Source: Pythium myriotylum (lineage: Eukaryota; Oomycota; Peronosporomycetes; Pythiales; Pythiaceae). From it: a DNA stretch of 64,000 nt. Numbering within the stretch: position 1 is the stretch's first letter; the number at the start of each line of letters is the position of its first letter. Below are positions 15,001 through 21,123 of the stretch, piece after piece. Made by a program: the position numbers and the translations under genes. Under the pieces are notes generated by a model. It was not told where the DNA came from. It saw only the letters and a program-made list of their open reading frames with translations, and did not search any database. The DNA lies in contig JALJCQ010000004.1 in NCBI GenBank assembly GCA_023091665.1, positions 2,046,001 through 2,110,000 of the forward strand, written 5' to 3'.

Positions 15001-18000
15001 TACTTCACAGAATGAATTCTGCTGTAGACGGGAACAGCGGGCACCCACGCCGGGCAGTTAGTGCCGTCGCCAAACGCTGAAGGAACAATCTTCAGTGTCG
15101 GCCACTTGCCGGTCGGGTACTGACCACTGAAGCGGACTTTGTAGTCGTGGAAGTCTAAGACTTTGAGCGACCGGGCCTCGCCTGCAAAATCTGCACAGAT
15201 ACCCGTTACTGTCACAGGAATCGAAGTATCACCCAATGCGGGAGCAGTCGCAACGGTGAACTCGCAGGAATGACGAGAGAAGTCATTCGGGTTCCGACTA
15301 ACTTGGATAATCGTACCAGCCGGCAGTGCGTTAACTTGGTTCTGCGTCAAAGCGGTTGTGGTGATCGTCGAAGGCGCAGCGGACGAGAATGCCGTGACTT
15401 TGGAGGACGCTGATCCAGTGAGAACTGATACCTTGAAATGTCGCTGCTCTCTTACCGAGACTCGTGACTGCTGCCCGACGACAGGAACTCGAGCCACAAA
15501 TGTCAATGCCTCGAGAGCCGTCTGAATATTGCTCTTAACCGACGTTTTTCCAAGCGTGATACATGCCGTAGTCTCCGAGCCAAGCTGCAGTTTAAATCCA
15601 CCCTGAGCGACCGTTGTGGGGGCAAAGAGCTGGACAACCTGGTCTGGGGACGGAGCTCCAACAACGTACGTGTCACACGTCGCAGGATTGTTGCTCACCT
15701 CGAGCGATCCAAAATGTTCCGTTGGAGCGGCCAACTGGACGTCTGCAATCCCGAATGTCGAGATTTGGGTCCCTCCTTCGACAGATCGTAGCGTCGACAG
15801 AAGCTGCAAGCCCGGATAGACGCCGTGGACAATCTTGTCCACTTCGTTCACAAATGTAATTGTCCACTCATATCCACTCGGCCCCATCTGTGTTCCTGTC
15901 TCGTCAACCTTAACCGCAGGCAGATCTGCCGTAAAATCGGCGACGCCGTGACCACTCTGTACCTCGATTGTTGTAGCCCCTTTTGAAGGTTGATTTTTCA
16001 CCACAAATGAGTTCCCGCCAACATTGATACTTGCACCAGGAACTAACAAGCGGCATTGTCGATCTGTCAGAGAGGTCGTTGACAGAAGATTGGTATTTGC
16101 GACAAACCGCATCACTCGGCTCGTTGTCGAGCCAGTCAGAACGTATGGGGCACGAGATACGCGAACCGGGCGGAGGCTCGATAGCTGCGCCAACGCACTT
16201 TCCATCGCATCCGCTGTCGTGTGTATCGAAAGCAGAGGCGTCAAATAGTCTCCGTATTGGATCCTAAACGTACCCACTAAATCGTTCTCCAGAGGGTTAT
16301 AGATGAATAATTTCTTGATCGGAACATCACCAAACGCTGTATCGATAGCGTAATCGATGACGTATTTTTCAATTGCGGAGCCTCGAGCGTCTGGCGTCGT
16401 AAAATAGAAGCCCATTTCGGAGCCCGACACTGGCCACACCGATGTGATCTTGCTTGGATCCGGTGCTGCGCTGATGTGGGATGTCAGCGGAAGAGCACCC
16501 TTCCCGATACTCTGAATTATATCGGTTCCGGGGCCATAGCCGTTGACATTCTTTGCGAATCCACGGACGTAGTAGTCATGGTTCGCTGAGAGCCCTTCGA
16601 CGATAGCCTCGAACGGCGCGTCGATACCTTTCTCGCGTTCTTCGACAACGACATTCACACTTGTCCCACTCAATCCGCTCGGATCCACAGCGAACAACGG
16701 TTGATCTCCCATGTTCGTGAGAAATGTAATTGTCCACGTGTAGCCGAACATGCTGTTCCCGGTGCGCGTAACGTTGAGGCGGCCCACCGTAGGGAGATTC
16801 TGCAGCTTCGTCTGCACATCGGCGGCCGTGTCGTAGTAGTTGATCGTCGCACCAGACGACTGCACAAATGTGTTCTCAAAGTTGACTGCAAAGTAGCCGC
16901 CTATGTCGTCTGCGGTAGCGATCGTTGAAATGGTTTGCACTTCGTCGATGATTCCACCGATCTCTTTGGTTGCAACGATCGACGTGCTAAGGTATTGCCC
17001 ATCAATGCCTGGTATTGCGTTATTTAATTCGTCTTGCAACAGCGAAGCGGTGACAACGCACGTCGAACAAACATTTCCGTAAGCATCGGTGAGCCGTGCG
17101 GTCGAACCAGTCACTTTATCCGCACGCAAGCATGGTGACTCTGGACACCTGTTACTCCTTCCCAGTGACTCGAACGTAATCTGCCACCGATACCCGTTTT
17201 GACGTGTGGGACCAACCCGCGTAACCTCGACGACTCCAACGCCAGGCAGAGCATCAAGCGCTTTCTGTACATCCATCGCGTCAGCGTTCGCATCGATCGT
17301 GACCTTCTTGCGTTTGTATGCTGTGATGTGTTTTACGGTGGCATCCGGCCAAACTGAATTTCCCCCCGTAGCGATCGTATCGATGGTAAGTGATGTCGCC
17401 GTGATCGCCGTGACCTTAAACTCCCAGTTTCCAATCTTAACGTGCTCATTAACGGCAAGCGCCGGTCGAAAATCGGTGGAAGTGGCCACTGTTGCTGAGT
17501 TGAGCGTCGCGGTGACGTCACCCAGAGCTGTGTCGCGAACGTAGATCGCCGCGGTGCCAGTGCCTTGGATGTGATACGTATCGAGTGGCAGCTGAGTGTC
17601 TGTGAAGGGAGCTGTCAAATGAACAGTGAAAACTTCGCCACCAATCTTAATAGCATCGCCTCGATTCACTTTGCCGATCATGGAGGCGCTTGTGATCGCC
17701 ATCCTGGAGCCAGCGGCGATTGTCGCTGTCACAAGCGAGTCGGTCCAGTCACCGTTAAACCCGACAGACAAATCGAAGCCGCCGCCTACGACATTCGCGC
17801 CGGAGATATCGTCTGTCACGACCTCCCAGATCTCGGGCTGATAGCCCTGCACTCCCGCCGTGACGTGAGCACCGGTGAGCGTAAGCACTCTGTTTAGAGG
17901 TTTCGTCGCTTCGCATCCTACTTGGTCCGCAACGAGTACGTTGGGTTGCGAGCCGCTCACGAGGTATTTTCCGTCGAACACGATCGTATACACGTAGCCG

Positions 18001-18434
18001 AACCTTGCCGCGCCGTACGCTGACCGCGTTACGCTCACGCTATCGACGATCAGAAGCTCTTCAAGAGCCATCTGAAACATGACATCGGTCGCATTCCACG
18101 GGATACACGCGGTCGTGTCTGTGCCTTTCGCATTCGTGAACGTCATCTTGTACGATCCAGCCGAGACGGGCCCATTGGCTTCGACCGTGAAAGTCTGCAC
18201 GTCATTCACGCGCTGCGCGACCTCGACTTTGTATCCGAGCACGGGCGCGCCGTTGTTTCCCTCGGCCTTGGTCCGCACGGGCGGCAGGAACTGCACGCGC
18301 ATAGCTGCATCCCCCCACGACGACACCAGCACCTTATCGGGCGGGCCGGGCACATCCTGCGGTGAGAACACGTTTGCAAGAACGGGCCCATGGGCAGCTA
18401 CGAGTGCCAGTGCCCACAGCGCGAGCCGCCGCAT
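1..18434 (-). CDS. Giant secreted FN3/beta-repeat protein (3' end outside window)
   Basis: A single minus-strand frame stays open from the ATG at 18434 to the window edge, about 6,144 codons with no intron needed. The first 20 residues are a classic signal peptide (basic MRRLALW, hydrophobic core, cleavage after VLA). About thirty units of roughly 100 residues follow, each with a core like GYxWxVTF, then GDxPxL, a segment like VTRxxxG, and a start like SGxFxLxFxGxxT. Fibronectin-III domains are interspersed (near residues 600, 1715-1790, 2045-2130, 2420-2750 and at the visible C-terminal end). Two stretches carry a 13-residue EIQ-type repeat. No catalytic motif and no membrane segment is visible in this part. 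I infer an extracellular or cell-surface structural or adhesive protein; the exact role is unknown. Spot checks of the frame at 1-40, 9,000, 14,000 and 18,000-18,434 agree with an open coding frame. Confidence 0.9.
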   Translation of the reverse strand, partial: MRRLALWALALVAAHGPVLANVFSPQDVPGPPDKVLVSSWGDAAMRVQFLPPVRTKAEGNNGAPVLGYKVEVAQRVNDVQTFTVEANGPVSAGSYKMTFTNAKGTDTTACIPWNATDVMFQMALEELLIVDSVSVTRSAYGAARFGYVYTIVFDGKYLVSGSQPNVLVADQVGCEATKPLNRVLTLTGAHVTAGVQGYQPEIWEVVTDDISGANVVGGGFDLSVGFNGDWTDSLVTATIAAGSRMAITSASMIGKVNRGDAIKIGGEVFTVHLTAPFTDTQLPLDTYHIQGTGTAAIYVRDTALGDVTATLNSATVATSTDFRPALAVNEHVKIGNWEFKVTAITATSLTIDTIATGGNSVWPDATVKHITAYKRKKVTIDANADAMDVQKALDALPGVGVVEVTRVGPTRQNGYRWQITFESLGRSNRCPESPCLRADKVTGSTARLTDAYGNVCSTCVVTASLLQDELNNAIPGIDGQYLSTSIVATKEIGGIIDEVQTISTIATADDIGGYFAVNFENTFVQSSGATINYYDTAADVQTKLQNLPTVGRLNVTRTGNSMFGYTWTITFLTNMGDQPLFAVDPSGLSGTSVNVVVEEREKGIDAPFEAIVEGLSANHDYYVRGFAKNVNGYGPGTDIIQSIGKGALPLTSHISAAPDPSKITSVWPVSGSEMGFYFTTPDARGSAIEKYVIDYAIDTAFGDVPIKKLFIYNPLENDLVGTFRIQYGDYLTPLLSIHTTADAMESALAQLSSLRPVRVSRAPYVLTGSTTSRVMRFVANTNLLSTTSLTDRQCRLLVPGASINVGGNSFVVKNQPSKGATTIEVQSGHGVADFTADLPAVKVDETGTQMGPSGYEWTITFVNEVDKIVHGVYPGLQLLSTLRSVEGGTQISTFGIADVQLAAPTEHFGSLEVSNNPATCDTYVVGAPSPDQVVQLFAPTTVAQGGFKLQLGSETTACITLGKTSVKSNIQTALEALTFVARVPVVGQQSRVSVREQRHFKVSVLTGSASSKVTAFSSAAPSTITTTALTQNQVNALPAGTIIQVSRNPNDFSRHSCEFTVATAPALGDTSIPVTVTGICADFAGEARSLKVLDFHDYKVRFSGQYPTGKWPTLKIVPSAFGDGTNCPAWVPAVPVYSRIHSVKYEGPCANGQRGSQTILADAQNDMGGFFTLSYRGKETQPLPFQTTTASAMRDAIDSITQPGHVNVTLSQYGSYGKAWRVTFMNDDDGEDLLVVKHAFLTGQDAVISVYPTIEIYSDAKRDDISGTFRLTFGGLMTEPIGFSATHAKVTQELQKLSVVDSVVALGASGDIGVASLTLTASATNGNPVLTNIQLNNKPVDPTLFVAIREKLTISNTLYNVMSITPDDITLATNFGGATGSVTISAGVITKQTKPLPGRVSISPLMQIVTATRNTNIFELPVDHGYAINNVFFVAGNKFTVAAVAGAVVTTVETYTGDDITAGSPAVFLFDNRLRTTSDLSSLLNVNDDIWLRSSVGDMVKYTVASVVQSRYIPVLGMFTSSIVGAKAYAVSFGRRWSLVFRSYTAELETIDALPQNDWRGTDVRLGARHSSAIGSQTMLIGNPDEWQTVLLDAQSAGDVGGAATYTLTFGSETTANIPWSATDDAVKLALEALSTVDGVSVSSMPHDNGFVHTIRFWGMYTTPKLPTLTGTVTAAVNVNRCSILVRDKGAVAHTKHDHLILKSSEQLRLRVFAVNARGISDAPDFFSLETATTSVVPTPPTSVVLGEYHGQTWLSINYRQPIYTGGAEITMYRLEWDSSPSFDSASSDYGVTTIQKRFEVQQVTTSYRSNVGSGGTFTLSWGGRITTPLPFDCSADQMTDALAVITDTTNIAINPVKVLRAQASWGYTWSVTFVNTPGNLALLVADGSRLTGDFPRLTVAEIVQGFSDLAIGDFTHEIQDVYTDASTVISGSFKLEFEGKVTSAISVAASALEMQDVLQSLTTLYSIKVTRTWRNQGMNTAIWSVTFAYLRGEEMVGAGDIFLITVADSSALVGTAATVRVANKIIGSDQFRNTITGLRPGTRYFMHVMAYNAQGFGSATSPLSTAVTCGQPDPPKSVIASVVDGTTLAVSWTATEIEPGCPVDKYKVEWYRTEGVQEQQTITTSASKGLPDVQRVINFADSQSLGGFFKLAFAGETTENIAWNAPAVGLNSIKSRLERLSSVGTVDVSRQSSTRVVGGLMVTAFGTTLTWDPLSTVTFASTGLAVGDLIWILGQQRAITAITATTLVIDTALTTALAVPVFRTAFGFEWRITFQAGHVGPQELLRVSTSDSWAGNNPGIYVESLQRGLQPISGTFRVSFASGGLSHITQPLPYNVSADEMKVALENLVTIGLVNVTRSANGFGYNWLVTFVSEVKNELSLLGVDSTELHGPSVRISSAITSQGVQPGFYCETAGIPGDAAIIQLPAPTRFVIGGLKTGQKYVVRVRSHNSEGYGGAGFISPSFQIPRTTPSAPQAVQLLVLSSRQLKVRWNAPLSDGGTTITSYQIQWDTSKDFSNVGSPTYDMTGQLNVLPTDTSPFFFNIALVSIGTYFARVVAVNDQGPGVPALSDPVSALPVDRTPGQVENARATVLSSYAILVEWDPSSTQQPYYGGDGGLPITQYMVEWDTSNAFDSPASFGLVDGSKRSFIIGGNDPVTGVRSNILVSNTMYSIRVTAFNAKGAGTPLATNPPSVLAANHVPTVPRNLQLSVIPATSIRADWQNPLYDGGLSPKSYEVQWDEEDDFSSGQSSSTTIPIVREIQALTISTAVVNEEQFVDATVEVINEVQVVRTSFTGADEIQVIQTTNDQVVDEVQTVTTTATDRDEVQELRVDADDVNEIQAVRTTVPEAFEVQTIQVGVVRSSEIQTITLTFPGSTLSKIAGSLTLTFDNTICTFCTLSVGLRRTVDLVSSLTTATDTDGAKIIQDALNNLDNIGAGGVAVTRATSTTDNVNMIYTYSITFSGDGVTGNVPELVVERSITYDSASVGGLPTIATVVQSGAEVVFDPASMFKITHTCESYSDPYAITTFSTLCTPPSNALLCAACVTGFDGTTFTLAPGTTLTGISTKNQLVAGVCVFQVDQITATSLTVVAGDVGMLCSTFSSQTLPLYMATQLSTTIPVKTAATTISAGSVIENLLNSIIDSVVVVRTQSITSTFVGSLYAVTFRKRSGMIPVMACDGSTILVTSSTSVCSVARTTKGSMISGSFTLSLTKESDSSTVVTSPAIPWDASEASIKVILEGVVNGGEQVFGTVIVKRSVFSPTGNKWSGGFTWQIEFTSRGWDIPKMGVTSSLVNSDTSQAAPTVLIEDAATPMTPFAGSRQGNQVRGTITLAFGGVTAVPFTIGTDTDLTTLHTTVIDSKLQNFITTNLGAVIPSVQITRSAATQARGFTWTITFSDQATGGDIPMLDLPVTALTGTNVRAKMFETVKGNQLGGTFQLQFNQEKTGPILFSADKLAVQAQLNSLASIKPSSVIVDRIGPSTSATTQVLGYTWLITFRSSVWADPTSDHSNGIAGNWKGPRAKWDDVWPETGYSKAWGRHVGPMGSKGFLIACIQDGLTTTANDNSQKCDGKVLTNGVGPIKGSFTLSLDSTIGTFMSVQQLATSLPIAHNAWASKAQSGATGTSVEEILEKMANVGDVAVSRSDVDPLTGGYTWTVTFLRDKDGPCEQKETAPNGVLLCNAPGDVPALIKDGSGLSGSNPIVTVCEKTLANCALGTVQNGLILRGDFTTFKVTNDPGFDQRYEVKTSCPNSVGLQCGSLDYFDIPAGNELLQSSLATGDRFTVGTYTGCVFTVTDVSTAQLKISTYTCASMPATVANNAMSVFVRLPWNAGESLVQRVLEASSDQANEKLIWEGGRKVSVQRTIHGKYGEVSWQVQFISNPTYTPPGAGNIPDITTVFVPNPAATYQISVTQITPGSDGLSGSFTIDFRSTIGPRQIAFDESEERLQRKLNEMNTIGRVIVKKLRLPSTDTGCLNSACSGGWDDQPVDNLGTRGGYRWRVRFMKVTGEYGGLTFPSGSGNVNPLSVTLGTLLGNEKSIDVTTNVPGSKPILGGFVLNTSSKATPILPYSSSADSIKQGIESMNLFGEVDVTQAYLVTQQIPNAIATVSKDGISATIDRVDDIRQYLAPGDIVRFGTAMSSNLVGTNGDSPFSGVVASSYVSVEALSPIVQADVSARRLLYPGMIVRVDGLQYAVKRSGAEIQIVRTTIPAASTTPTATFFTLTLQRAGTKQTSACLKYNAAAAEVESALQGLLLLINANRLDGDIKVTRKGPVSSTISGVAQLGYVFSVYFLGDSVAGDVASLVTSTSGCTALAGATATVTTVTHGGSIPRQRISLATDSGQVIDTVGFYQLTLGGATTACLPWGMPATDLETQFETTLASGDVLVARRGSGDSVTEIQRLRLTSNSQVTSPATGLFQLAFTVSGKTSWTSTCLAYGISAEDMQVAINAMDNIGASSVPHVNVTRDGDGTSSWGYGYEYTINFRGPISGGSSVVLGNMNQLEVINVGIGPCVQVSGGDPAIIVETVRDGSAGFTYDVFFLAPTMAFVPTLALNTVPCATNAWTHAGGSVRRAYIDVVDIGGSPEVQKIIIKDSTATIVAGASYKLSFGGVSTNCISFDALSSTVEAQLVALNTIGASGVFVSRDVHPIIAPNGYILMITFVGQLTTGNVPLLGVVTNDPACTAFAGTTQLTITEDRVGGSVPSSFVTSRLYDGERPGQQHIAYTVSQLFSVMNEQIEVQTITVKNPLNDIAAGATYTLVIMGVTTTAINWDSSEADMEAKLTVTGVVDKDIVVTRRLDATAAPNGYVYSVYFSGNSVAGDIAQLTVNSKTGFNGGDVTIATISSGVNNIPAFESKSIPLALPADASTGTAFLGSDSSLNVYKVNGFLWSIKFKSTIGNVPALGSQTSGLSAKLTLYDDFIAGSASSSYVMTGLMPGIPYFVRVAASTDAGTGAFTNPANKIPSGVASPVQNVAAGYALYVREIQEVRLGATHITEIQQISTSAATMAEVQTIRTFAAADSCFATNCIQGSIAFRVPTVQTVAVSALAPITAGSFSIHFVRYTGDGNGNFVPVGAALDTTPIQWNAQADDVKAAMATLSGIGATDIIVTRDGDESAAFGYGYIFSITFVGNSVAGETSAITIKDKLSGTCAACTLFSTTGNVGYSITVAMNSGQAMGTDTAVQEVIVKADKPLFAGSYKLVFNNLGAAVQSACINFDAAARGSGDPRAMETILSQMSNIDKVLVTRTVDPNRANNGFVYRIFFYGNGVSGALNTMTTLPCVAFQTQENNALTTNGVNGQVTVSMIDPGGFDPGNTFVNAATGSAAQLESDLDRLPVFGDVIVTRSLVDLQGGFVWTVAFKDSEGNLPQFICAVDATFAAATGTGCETTTLTDGNALSGSFVVDSSVPIAFDASAATLKSALEAMAWVGTVQVVRSGPTAQLGYTWTITFLDYLGDVPTLPVTSSLVGTASAITVTEIRKGNSIGGTFTLQYLSSTTTPISWNAPATTTDSGGDGSSLEEKLEALSIVGPLTVTRSTIDSEGGYTWLVTFLDNNLNPGDLPLLQGNGSKLTGVGVVVATREVMKGSNAVGDQLWLSFDPPVTDNGSPITKYLVRWDTAAAFTASPGEFAITEPEKLYQIQRIQTGARSLAWSQTKPALVNEVQTVAILNGVANNSPFTLAFRGIISAQLTVGVSTAADLLGALNGISSIGTVTIAPTTGVLTAGSQFAVTFTSKPGNLPALVPSDLTMVTVTETTQGATNYRKEVVVFKCLGNAGSVTFAYGQASQNIAFGATLAIVTTQLQTLFAAETGSIRVLSSQAVLCAAVAPAADVTIVFDRVFGNINLQISTAVGGPTITMNPAASIDGVYNEDDARMSGTFQVGYMGEYTRSLNAESSAADLRYALEDLSTIDTVAVDREQSYQALAGLLDVVNGQIYATCSVGETCDFARGSHGLPGQVIRLGGNWYTIMAGVISQDGMESSRLYLGDANSREIGYLGPTATAITAYEWMKGYVWSVRMLSVAQPLTYLRAKIPRFYPADSAVKVSGSPCVKCYYVPTQTTKKLVMGQEYFIDVTAFNDNGKGQPLVNGPVRATPSQVPNAPSNVDLVVVSGKEIEVFFSPPALASMNVNPNFNNDISSYLVQWDIK
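3390..3488 (-). repeat. Second, shorter EIQ repeat array in the giant protein
   Basis: Three in-register copies of the same 13-residue unit (EIQEVRLGATHIT, EIQQISTSAATMA, EVQTIRT...) occur about 2,200 residues after the long array, directly after an FN3-like segment. Confidence 0.85.
9829..10158 (-). repeat. Tandem 13-residue EIQ repeat array inside the giant protein
   Basis: Nine consecutive copies of a 13-residue (39 bp, one copy 14 residues) unit of the form E-[IV]-Q-x-[IVL]-x-[TV] can be read on the minus strand at about residues 2758-2870, e.g. EIQALTISTAVVN, EVQTVTTTATDRD, EIQAVRTTVPEAF. The period is distinct from the ~100-residue domains on either side, and the array sits between the FN3 block and the next beta-repeats. 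Confidence 0.9.
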
Positions 18435-18869
18435 GTGGAGCTGGCTGTTCGCCGGTTCTATTTAATATTCCAGTTCGCCGGCCGCGTCAACCGCGCCGTG
18501 GGTGTCGCCGAGTCGCGTGCGGCTGTTCGAGCGACGAGTTCATGGCGCCTCCGCTTTTGTTCGATAGATTCGCGCTCGAGCCGACGCGGCTCTTCGGGCC
18601 ACGCCGCCAAGCTCGTCGCGCCAGTACTGTACTTGCATGTGAGCTGCTCACAAGGGCGGGAAGGGAGGGATGGTACCATTCAAGAGGTACAGTGTACCAT
18701 AGTACAAACGAGATGGCTACCTTTGAGAAAGGCGGGTTCGAGGGAAGTGGTGACGACCCAAGTTGTCGCCTGTGCGGTATTCGCCCACTGCCAAATAACC
18801 CACAGGGGCTGTTGCCTCGTGTCTCTCCTGCCGTAGCCGCGGCTGGACAGAGGAATCACCACCTGATGG
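18435..18869. other. Upstream region of the giant gene
   Basis: No gene is supported here. The first ~250 bases are GC-rich and should contain the promoter and 5' leader of the giant minus-strand gene. Around 18671-18710 there are several GGTACC/GTACCA-type short palindromes. I see no clear TATA box. Confidence 0.4.
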
Positions 18870-19099
18870 ACGATTCAACCACGCTTTCGAATGGTACCAC
18901 GTCAAATCTGGAGGTAGCCAGGTCACTGCAGGACTGATGCGAAGTTCTTGTTAACTTTGCGGAATCTTTGCAAAGTCCTAGGGCGTCAATTGATTAGCCC
19001 TGCCCGATGTCGTCAACTGATCGACAGCCCGGGAGTATCCACCAGTGCTTCTTCAACGCTCACACGCACAAGGCGAAGATCAAGGGGACCTCCATCCTC

Positions 19100-19900
19100 T
19101 ATACCATAAACAATTTGTAATTCGGAAAATCCACCAAAAAAATGAGATATTCAGAATTCATATCACCGTGGAATATTCTGTCGTTCGAGATTTGATAATC
19201 CTGACAAAATACCACTTCAAGTTACGAAATTCCCTTAATATACCAGTATAAAAAGGAAAATCCAGAAGGTACACCACCACGCGTAATATATCCACATTGA
19301 TAGGCTCAGTGAACCACTTCCTATGCGTTGGGGCGGTGTGGGTTCAAATCCCACATGGTGGAAGTATAAAGCACAACCTCTCAGTCCTTGCACAAAATGT
19401 GTTGGCTGCAAACGGGTGAGGAGTAGGTCGGTAAAGTTGAGTGCTCTCTTGACTCGATGAAAAACAGTAAGTCTACCTCAAACACGGTTCGAAAGAAGAT
19501 CATGTGGTAATCCTGGTTTACAATTAACTGGTTGGGTTGACAGACTCCCAGTCCCCCAGAAGCATGGGCGCCCAAAGAAGTGCAGGAAACGGATTGAGTC
19601 CCAACAGGCGACACTGGAGCTAATGAAACGTCCCATTTACAAGTGTGGTCACCGTAAGGCAACCACGCACAAAAGGCACAAGTGCCAGCATAATTAGATG
19701 GGGTGGTAGATTCTCTGAATTCTTGATATTTGAGTGGTAGATTTCTTGAATTTCAGGGATTTTTGTCTCGTTATATTGCACGTGGTATATATTCTGGGAT
19801 TAATTTCTTGAAATATACCATAATGGTATAATTCATGAATATTTGGTTTTGATGGTATATTTTGTGAATAAACACTTGCTAGTGGTATACACGATGGAGG
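19100..19900. other. AT-rich segment with recurring GGTATA/TATACC motifs
   Basis: This stretch is much richer in A+T than the rest of the window. It repeats short motifs on both strands (TATACC near 19236; GGTATA near 19791, 19826, 19852 and 19883). It contains no convincing open frame. It lies where the Roc-COR core of the decayed Roco copy should be, so it may be an insertion or simply unconstrained DNA. Confidence 0.45.
19294..19365 (+). other. tRNA-like fragment with Pol III A and B boxes
   Basis: A perfect B box (GGTTCAAATCC, 19341-19351) sits in a T-arm with a 5-bp stem (GTGGG/CCCAC), and an imperfect A box (TAGGCTCAGTGA) starts at 19301, the spacing of a tRNA gene. The acceptor arm is poorly paired and no canonical anticodon stem forms, so this is not a functional tRNA. 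It may be a tRNA-derived SINE head or a tRNA pseudogene. Confidence 0.4.
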
Positions 19901-21050
19901 TTCCCCGAAGATCAATCACAAGGGAATCGCAACGAAGGCCTTTATAGCCCCCTTTGCTCGCTCAGAAACGCCGCCCGGGATCTTCGTGAACTGTTGCCCA
20001 CGGTGCTGCTGTTCTCTTCAGACACGAACACAAACCATGAGAGATTGGTGGCGATGCATTGGCGATGCAATTGGCTCCTGTTGGCAACAATCTTGAAGCA
20101 TAGATCGTGGATCACTGTACCAAACCGTGCGAGGAGACGGACAAGTTCACCCTGGTGGGGACCGATGGCATGCAGCAAGCAGTGAAGTAACGACAGACGC
20201 ACCTGAGTTTTGCAAATTCGTTAGTTGTGTCTTATGCCGCCGCGATCATATCCACTCACGAACATAGCGTTCATGTCTGCAATTGCGCCTGAGCACGAGT
20301 ATTACTAGGTTATATACATGACCCGAGATCACGGATATACCTTTTTTCATGACTTGTATTGGTTTGGTTCATGATTCCGTTCGCCCCCAAGTATCACTTT
20401 GACGGCTCCAAGCCATCCATATTAACAGGCGATTTCGAATGGAATGAGGCCATCGAACTCTCGGTTCAATTCGGCACCAGCGTTTATGAGAACTCTGAGA
20501 ATGCGATCATCTCCTCGTAAGCGCGCACGATGAAGAGCCACCTCTCGGTAACTTGTACACGCATCAGCGCCAGCTTCGACCAGCATCGTTGCTACGTTGG
20601 TGTTGCCACGCGCACATGCGATTTGAAGGGCAGATTCGTCCTGAGGCTGCAGTGACTGACATCGACATATGATTCCTCGAAGTTTTCCGGTGAGCAGGAG
20701 TGAGTCAAGTCATGACAAATGTGGCTAGGGTGCACAGTGCAGAACGCCCCAACGTTCCCCCTGTTAACATCCACATATTCAGCAACCAATAACTCCACTG
20801 TCCTGACGTCGCCTTTGTGGCACGTATCAAGAAGCCGGACCCAGCGAAGCCAATGGGCATAGTAAGCGAATGCAATGCCTTCACTCGGGCAATAAGGTTA
20901 ACAGGCTCCTCCTTGTAGTTTGTCTCCAGTTGTCAGCGATCTATTCTTGGGTGACATCAATGCACTTCACGACGGTAAAACCGTCCACCAAGTGACTGAA
21001 ACCCGCTTTTACACAAAAATTACAATTGTCCAAAGATATGAATGAGACAG

Positions 21051-21090
21051 AGAACAGATACTTGCAATTAAAAATGCAAGTATCTGTTCT
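21051..21090. repeat. Perfect hairpin, 16-bp arms, 8-nt loop
   Basis: AGAACAGATACTTGCA (21051-21066) and its exact reverse complement (21075-21090) flank the loop ATTAAAAA. It lies immediately downstream of the stop of the ankyrin-Roco gene and abuts a second perfect hairpin. Confidence 0.95.
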
Positions 21091-21123
21091 AGGAGCAATT
21101 CAACTGAGAGTTGAATTGCTCCT
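21091..21123. repeat. Perfect hairpin, 15-bp arms, 3-nt loop
   Basis: AGGAGCAATTCAACT (21091-21105), loop GAG, then the exact reverse complement (21109-21123). It directly abuts the hairpin at 21051-21090 and contains the last codons and stop (21100-21102) of the minus-strand ankyrin-Roco frame. Confidence 0.95.

Larger units (their letters stand above)
18870..20870 (-). pseudogene. Decayed ankyrin-Roco gene
   Basis: Scattered remnants lie in the right order on the minus strand. At ~20866-20770 a peptide like LRWVRLLDTCHKGDVRTVE matches the N-terminus of the intact neighbour (WLRARKLRKACHEGDVDAVE). At ~20660-20430 two ankyrin repeats follow (ESALQIACARGNTNVATML...). At ~20200-20000 there is a degenerate ankyrin (SLLHCLLHAIGPHQGELV) like the one just before the neighbour's Roc domain. 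At 18923-18875 the C-terminal motif WLPPDLTWYHSKAWL matches WLPPDLTWYHMKAWL of the neighbour, and the DNA there is clearly alignable with 21885-21930. The Roc-COR core is missing and AT-rich sequence occupies its place. I read this as a dead paralogue; exact limits are approximate. Confidence 0.65.

Noticed and set aside
1..18434. Dozens of plus-strand open frames of 60-240 codons
   Set aside because: All lie antisense to the continuous minus-strand frame, lack domains and initiation context, and are expected shadows of a coding strand.
19294..19365. A functional tRNA gene
   Set aside because: A and B boxes are present, but acceptor and anticodon stems do not pair properly.
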